Positions 4,810-7,291 of a stretch of DNA of 7,291 bases are shown piece by piece. The notes beneath the pieces are model-generated. The model worked only from the letters and a program-made list of their open reading frames with translations. It had not been told where the DNA came from and searched no databases. This stretch comes from Moraxella nonliquefaciens (lineage in GTDB: Bacteria > Pseudomonadota > Gammaproteobacteria > Pseudomonadales > Moraxellaceae): positions 1-7,291 of the forward strand of contig NZ_LXTW01000036.1 of assembly GCF_001679005.1 (NCBI RefSeq). The letters are read 5' to 3'. The translations under genes were made by a program, and so were the position numbers. Numbering within the stretch: position 1 is the first letter of the stretch; each line of letters opens with the position of its first letter.

Positions 4810-6393
4810 TTGCTTGCACAAAAAAATAGGATGAAAATTCACGATACCAATACATTGCCACTAACCGGACAATCAGGCTTAGGCTATGGTAAAATAGACC
4901 CAGCTCATAAAACCAGTACCACCCACACTGCCATCACTGACCAAGCAGGGCTTAGCCATATCAACACAAAGAACTTCAAACAAAAAGAAGTTCAAAACCA
5001 GCTTAACCCAATCATCACCAATGACTTTAACAAAGAGCAAGTGTTAACAGAGCTTGGGGCTCAGGTGGTGATTACCACAGAGTTTGGCAAAGAAGCACCA
5101 AAGGCAGTGGCGGAGTTTAGCCAGTATCAACAAGATGCTATCCTATCGCAGTTACAAAATATCGAACATTTGGGCGATGAACAGATCAATGACATCCTAA
5201 GTGAAGCAGCCAAATGGAGTGAAGGTGGGGTTTATCGCACCGCACTACATACAGCAATGGGACTGCTTGCAACGGGGACGGTGGAGGGTGGACTATCAGC
5301 AGGCACAACCGCTTACACCATCCCAAAGATTGATGAGTATCTAAAAGAACAAGGTTTTGACAAAGAAGTCAGAGATACTGCCCTACTTGCTCTATCAGCA
5401 GGCATTGGTGCAACCGTTGGTGGTGATACTGCAAGTACTGCTAACAATGTGGGGCAGGTGCAGTGGAATTATTTGAGTCATGAGTCTGCATTAAAAAGCA
5501 GTAAGTTAAACGCCAGACAAAGAAGGCATATTCAAGCCTTAAAAGATGCTGGTGCAGTTTCTTATGAAGCAATAGAAAGAAAATATGATGCTTGCAAAGA
5601 TGATGCTTGTAGAGAGCAGGTTAAAAAAGAATGGCAACGAGAATCAGATAGAACTCGACAAATAGAGCTTGATTTAGTAAAACAAGGTGTTTTGACTTGG
5701 GAGGATTTTGACCAATTTACAGGTGGTTTCATAGGTGTTGATACTCCGCATCTGGCAGCCATACAAAACAAACGACACACATTGGCTGCAATGGAGATAT
5801 CGAGCTGGACACAGCCTGATGCAACCGCAAGAAATGAAGCTCTTAGAAGAGATGGCGGAGTAACACCTGGAAGCACTGAAGATTTACTAATGCAAGCTGG
5901 TGCTGGGACGGTTGGTGCGGCGGTGGCTGGGCGCAATGCAAGGAATGCGACGCCCACATTGTCTATAGGTTCTACCAACCCGAAAACAGGACATAGAATT
6001 TTGGGTGTTCATACAATTGAAAGGGGTGGTGCAGGCGACTATATTGTAGAAGGCACCAAATCTTCAACTAAAGGAACATTGATATCAGTTAGTAGACAGT
6101 ATTATGAAAATCCTGGTCACCATGATCCAAGTGGCAGGGGTTTGCTTGGATATAATAGAACAAAGTCTGTTATTCCACCTAATCATCTTGAGCTTTGGCA
6201 AAGAAGTATTATGACGCCTGATGGTAATAGATGGGCTGTTGAGCGAAAAAATAATCAGACCATTTATCACAGATTTCAAAATGATGGTAATGGCAATTTC
6301 CACTGGAATGGATTAACCAATGGTGTGACGCAATCTGGTCAAAGCAGAGCAATTGATATTAATCATGTTCCATCTTCAATTAGAGGTAATTAA
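4810..6393 (+). CDS. Orphan CdiA pretoxin-CT toxin of unknown family, His-rich (module 4)
   Basis: A 527-residue frame, the longest pretoxin in the window and unbroken. TTG 4810 has AAAGG at 4794-4798 eleven bases upstream; ATG 4831 is in frame but lacks a spaced Shine-Dalgarno, so the start is undecided. Residues about 22-105 match module 5 and about 140-225 match module 2. The pretoxin ends in NNVGQVQWNYLSH (212-224). An entry-type region follows with DACKDDACREQ (C262, C267), then a Gly/Ala linker MQAGAGTVGAAVAG (361-374). The toxin domain, about 385-527, is rich in His and aromatic residues: GHRILGVHTIERGGAGDY, NPGHHDPSGRGLLGY (H437, H438), PPNHLELW (H459), YHRFQNDGNGNFHWNG (H487, H498) and INHVP (H519). 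These could be catalytic, perhaps in a nuclease, but I cannot assign a family. The partner immunity protein is soluble, suggesting a cytoplasmic target. Confidence 0.75.
   Translation: MLAQKNRMKIHDTNTLPLTGQSGLGYGKIDPAHKTSTTHTAITDQAGLSHINTKNFKQKEVQNQLNPIITNDFNKEQVLTELGAQVVITTEFGKEAPKAVAEFSQYQQDAILSQLQNIEHLGDEQINDILSEAAKWSEGGVYRTALHTAMGLLATGTVEGGLSAGTTAYTIPKIDEYLKEQGFDKEVRDTALLALSAGIGATVGGDTASTANNVGQVQWNYLSHESALKSSKLNARQRRHIQALKDAGAVSYEAIERKYDACKDDACREQVKKEWQRESDRTRQIELDLVKQGVLTWEDFDQFTGGFIGVDTPHLAAIQNKRHTLAAMEISSWTQPDATARNEALRRDGGVTPGSTEDLLMQAGAGTVGAAVAGRNARNATPTLSIGSTNPKTGHRILGVHTIERGGAGDYIVEGTKSSTKGTLISVSRQYYENPGHHDPSGRGLLGYNRTKSVIPPNHLELWQRSIMTPDGNRWAVERKNNQTIYHRFQNDGNGNFHWNGLTNGVTQSGQSRAIDINHVPSSIRGN
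4904..4973 (+). repeat. Perfect 70-bp pretoxin repeat, copy 1 (partner 7045-7114)
   Basis: Bases 4904-4973 are identical to 7045-7114 (offset 2141). The wider alignment, 4879-5118 against 7020-7259, is gap-free with scattered differences. It encodes HKTSTTHTAITDQAGLSHIN, part of the upstream pretoxin/hemagglutinin region. Recombination between the copies would delete the module 4 toxin and immunity genes. Confidence 0.85.
5318..5482 (+). repeat. Pretoxin direct repeat, copy 2 (partner 1840-2004)
   Basis: The module 4 copy of the 165-bp segment described at 1840-2004. It ends right before unique toxin sequence starts (ESALKSSKLNARQ here against VSLEKVRKGQLT in module 2). Most differences are synonymous changes, with a codon change near the end (GQVQ against GQVE). 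Confidence 0.85.
6382..6386 (+). promoter_or_regulatory. Shine-Dalgarno for the module 4 immunity gene
   Basis: AGAGG lies inside the last codons of the toxin, six bases before ATG 6393. It fixes the immunity start and gives a TAATG stop-start overlap. Confidence 0.6.
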
Positions 6394-6854
6394 TGAATCA
6401 TGTGATTAAAGATTGTGCTATATCTTTTGAAATTGGCAGATATGAATCATCCTTATTTTTACCTATTGCCATAAGTTTTGGAAATCTTAGAATCGGAACA
6501 CTAGATTCTCCAAACTATATACCTTCATTTCTACATGATATTAAAAGATTAATTCATGATGATTATTATTTTTGTAATGATATAAATAATGATAATTTTA
6601 TGAGTTTTTTTAAAACGAATGACGGTAAAATAATAGACAATTATTATTTTACTCTAGAAGAAACATTTGATGATTTTACAAAAAGATCTATAAGAAATAA
6701 AGTTGATATATTTTTTTATTTTTACTTAAACAAAAAACCATTTTTTTGCTATGATGATTTGAGTCCAGAGTCAGAAATATACATACAAGTACCAATGAAA
6801 GAGTTTGTCAATAAAGTAAATAATTTAGAGAGGCTGCTACTACAAAACCAATAG
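6393..6854 (+). CDS. Soluble immunity protein of unknown family (module 4)
   Basis: A 153-residue protein whose ATG shares one base with the toxin stop (TAATG, 6391-6395) and has AGAGG six bases upstream, so it is translationally coupled. It is rich in Asp, Asn, Phe and Tyr. It starts with a beta-like segment (AISFEIGRYESSLFLPIAISFG), has an acidic centre (HDDYYF, NDINNDNF) and ends in a helix (PMKEFVNKVNNLERLL). There is no signal peptide or convincing transmembrane helix, so it should be cytoplasmic and neutralise a cytoplasmic toxin by direct binding. An acidic inhibitor is common against nucleases, but that is inference. The gene is very AT-rich compared with the pretoxin segments. I do not recognise the family; the role rests on position, size and coupling. 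Confidence 0.7.
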   Translation: MNHVIKDCAISFEIGRYESSLFLPIAISFGNLRIGTLDSPNYIPSFLHDIKRLIHDDYYFCNDINNDNFMSFFKTNDGKIIDNYYFTLEETFDDFTKRSIRNKVDIFFYFYLNKKPFFCYDDLSPESEIYIQVPMKEFVNKVNNLERLLLQNQ

Positions 6855-6935
6855 CTCATCAGCTCAATTTTATACTAAAAAAATCAAAAAATTCAATAAA
6901 CTATAAAAATTTTGGGTTCGGCTAACACCACCTAA

Positions 6936-7291
6936 AATATACAAAACCACCTAGATTATGACGGCAAAGCAGGCAGTATCGGCGTCGCTATCAGTGGCAG
7001 TGGTATCTCGCCAACAGCCTTAGGATATGGTATAATAACCCCAACTCATAAAACCAGTACCACCCACACTGCCATCACTGACCAAGCAGGGCTTAGCCAT
7101 ATCAACACAAAGAATTTCAAACAAGAAGAAGTTCAAAACCAGCTTAACCCAATCCTCACCAATGACTTTAACCAAGCACAAGCACTTAAAGAGTTAAATG
7201 CTCAGGTGGTGATTACCACAGAGTTTAGTAAAGAAGCACCAAAGGCAGTGGCAAAGTTTGCTGACAAGCAAGCTTTTAAACTCATTCAAAA
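6936..7291 (+). CDS. Start of module 5: displaced CdiA pretoxin fragment (partial, no start codon)
   Basis: Open from just after a TAA at 6933-6935 to the window end. It reads LDYDGKAGSIGVAISGSG, characteristic of the repeat region upstream of the pretoxin in FhaB/CdiA proteins, then LGYGIITPTHKTSTTHTAIT and ELNAQVVITTEFSKEAPKAV, aligned without gaps with module 4. It reaches further upstream in CdiA than module 4 does, since module 4 diverges before its GLGYG. No ATG, GTG or TTG is available in frame before about 7204, so it is a silent donor fragment unless fused by recombination. Its toxin and immunity genes would lie beyond the window. Confidence 0.7.
7045..7114 (+). repeat. Perfect 70-bp pretoxin repeat, copy 2 (partner 4904-4973)
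   Basis: Identical to 4904-4973. Together with the flanking similarity it forms a direct repeat bracketing the module 4 toxin/immunity pair. Confidence 0.85.

Noticed and set aside
5562..5978. 138-codon minus-strand open frame inside the module 4 toxin
   Set aside because: It lies entirely within a recognisable pretoxin/toxin frame on the + strand, has no ribosome site and no recognisable protein features.
6855..6935. Transcription terminator in the AT-rich gap after the module 4 immunity gene
   Set aside because: There are A and T runs but I could find no convincing inverted repeat followed by a T-run; no clear terminator appears in any other gap either.
1..7291. Insertion sequence, integron or CRISPR explanation for the repeated structure
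   Set aside because: No transposase or integrase frame, no terminal inverted repeats, and the repeats are coding pretoxin segments at irregular, kilobase-scale spacing.

Overview
The window is a tandem array of contact-dependent-inhibition (CDI, CdiA/FhaB-type) toxin-immunity cassettes, all on the + strand. No core gene, RNA gene, transposase or CRISPR array is visible. AT-rich composition and the CdiA-type pretoxin sequence fit a low-GC gammaproteobacterium. I think Moraxella or a close relative is likeliest, but no diagnostic housekeeping gene is present, so the genus is inference. Neisseriaceae or Pasteurellaceae remain possible.

Each module has the same plan: a relatively GC-richer, conserved pretoxin fragment, then an AT-richer unique toxin C-terminus, then a small unique immunity gene. 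From left to right: (0) a hydrophobic C-terminal tail, probably of the preceding immunity protein (about 3-95). (1) A VENN-type pretoxin remnant (about 98-306) leading into a DNA/RNA non-specific endonuclease (to 1128), with a YezG/DUF600-like immunity protein (1130-1585). (2) A frameshifted pretoxin of a second type, with the junction NNVGQVxWNYLSH, leading into an unidentified toxin (to 2810), with a four-helix membrane immunity protein (2807-3259). (3) A longer VENN-type pretoxin leading into a toxin tentatively like polymorphic toxin type 44 (to 4352), with a single-pass, probably periplasm-facing immunity protein (4376-4786). (4) A second NNVGQVxWNYLSH-type pretoxin leading into an unidentified histidine-rich toxin (to 6393), with a soluble immunity protein (6393-6854). 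(5) The start of another pretoxin fragment, closely matching module 4, running off the window (6936-7291).

Full-length CdiA, its signal peptide, the secretion domain and the CdiB transporter are all absent, so these are displaced ('orphan') cdiA-CT/cdiI modules. In established CDI biology such modules are a reservoir: recombination through the shared pretoxin can place a new toxin tip on the full-length CdiA. The layout supports this. Pretoxin copies are near identical over 70-165 bp, toxin frames lack convincing start signals, and every complete immunity gene has a Shine-Dalgarno-like sequence. The cell therefore probably keeps making immunity while most orphan toxins are poorly translated.

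The most novel parts are the toxin/immunity pairs of modules 2 and 4, whose toxins I cannot place in a named family, the pair in module 3, and the alternation of two pretoxin types within one array.
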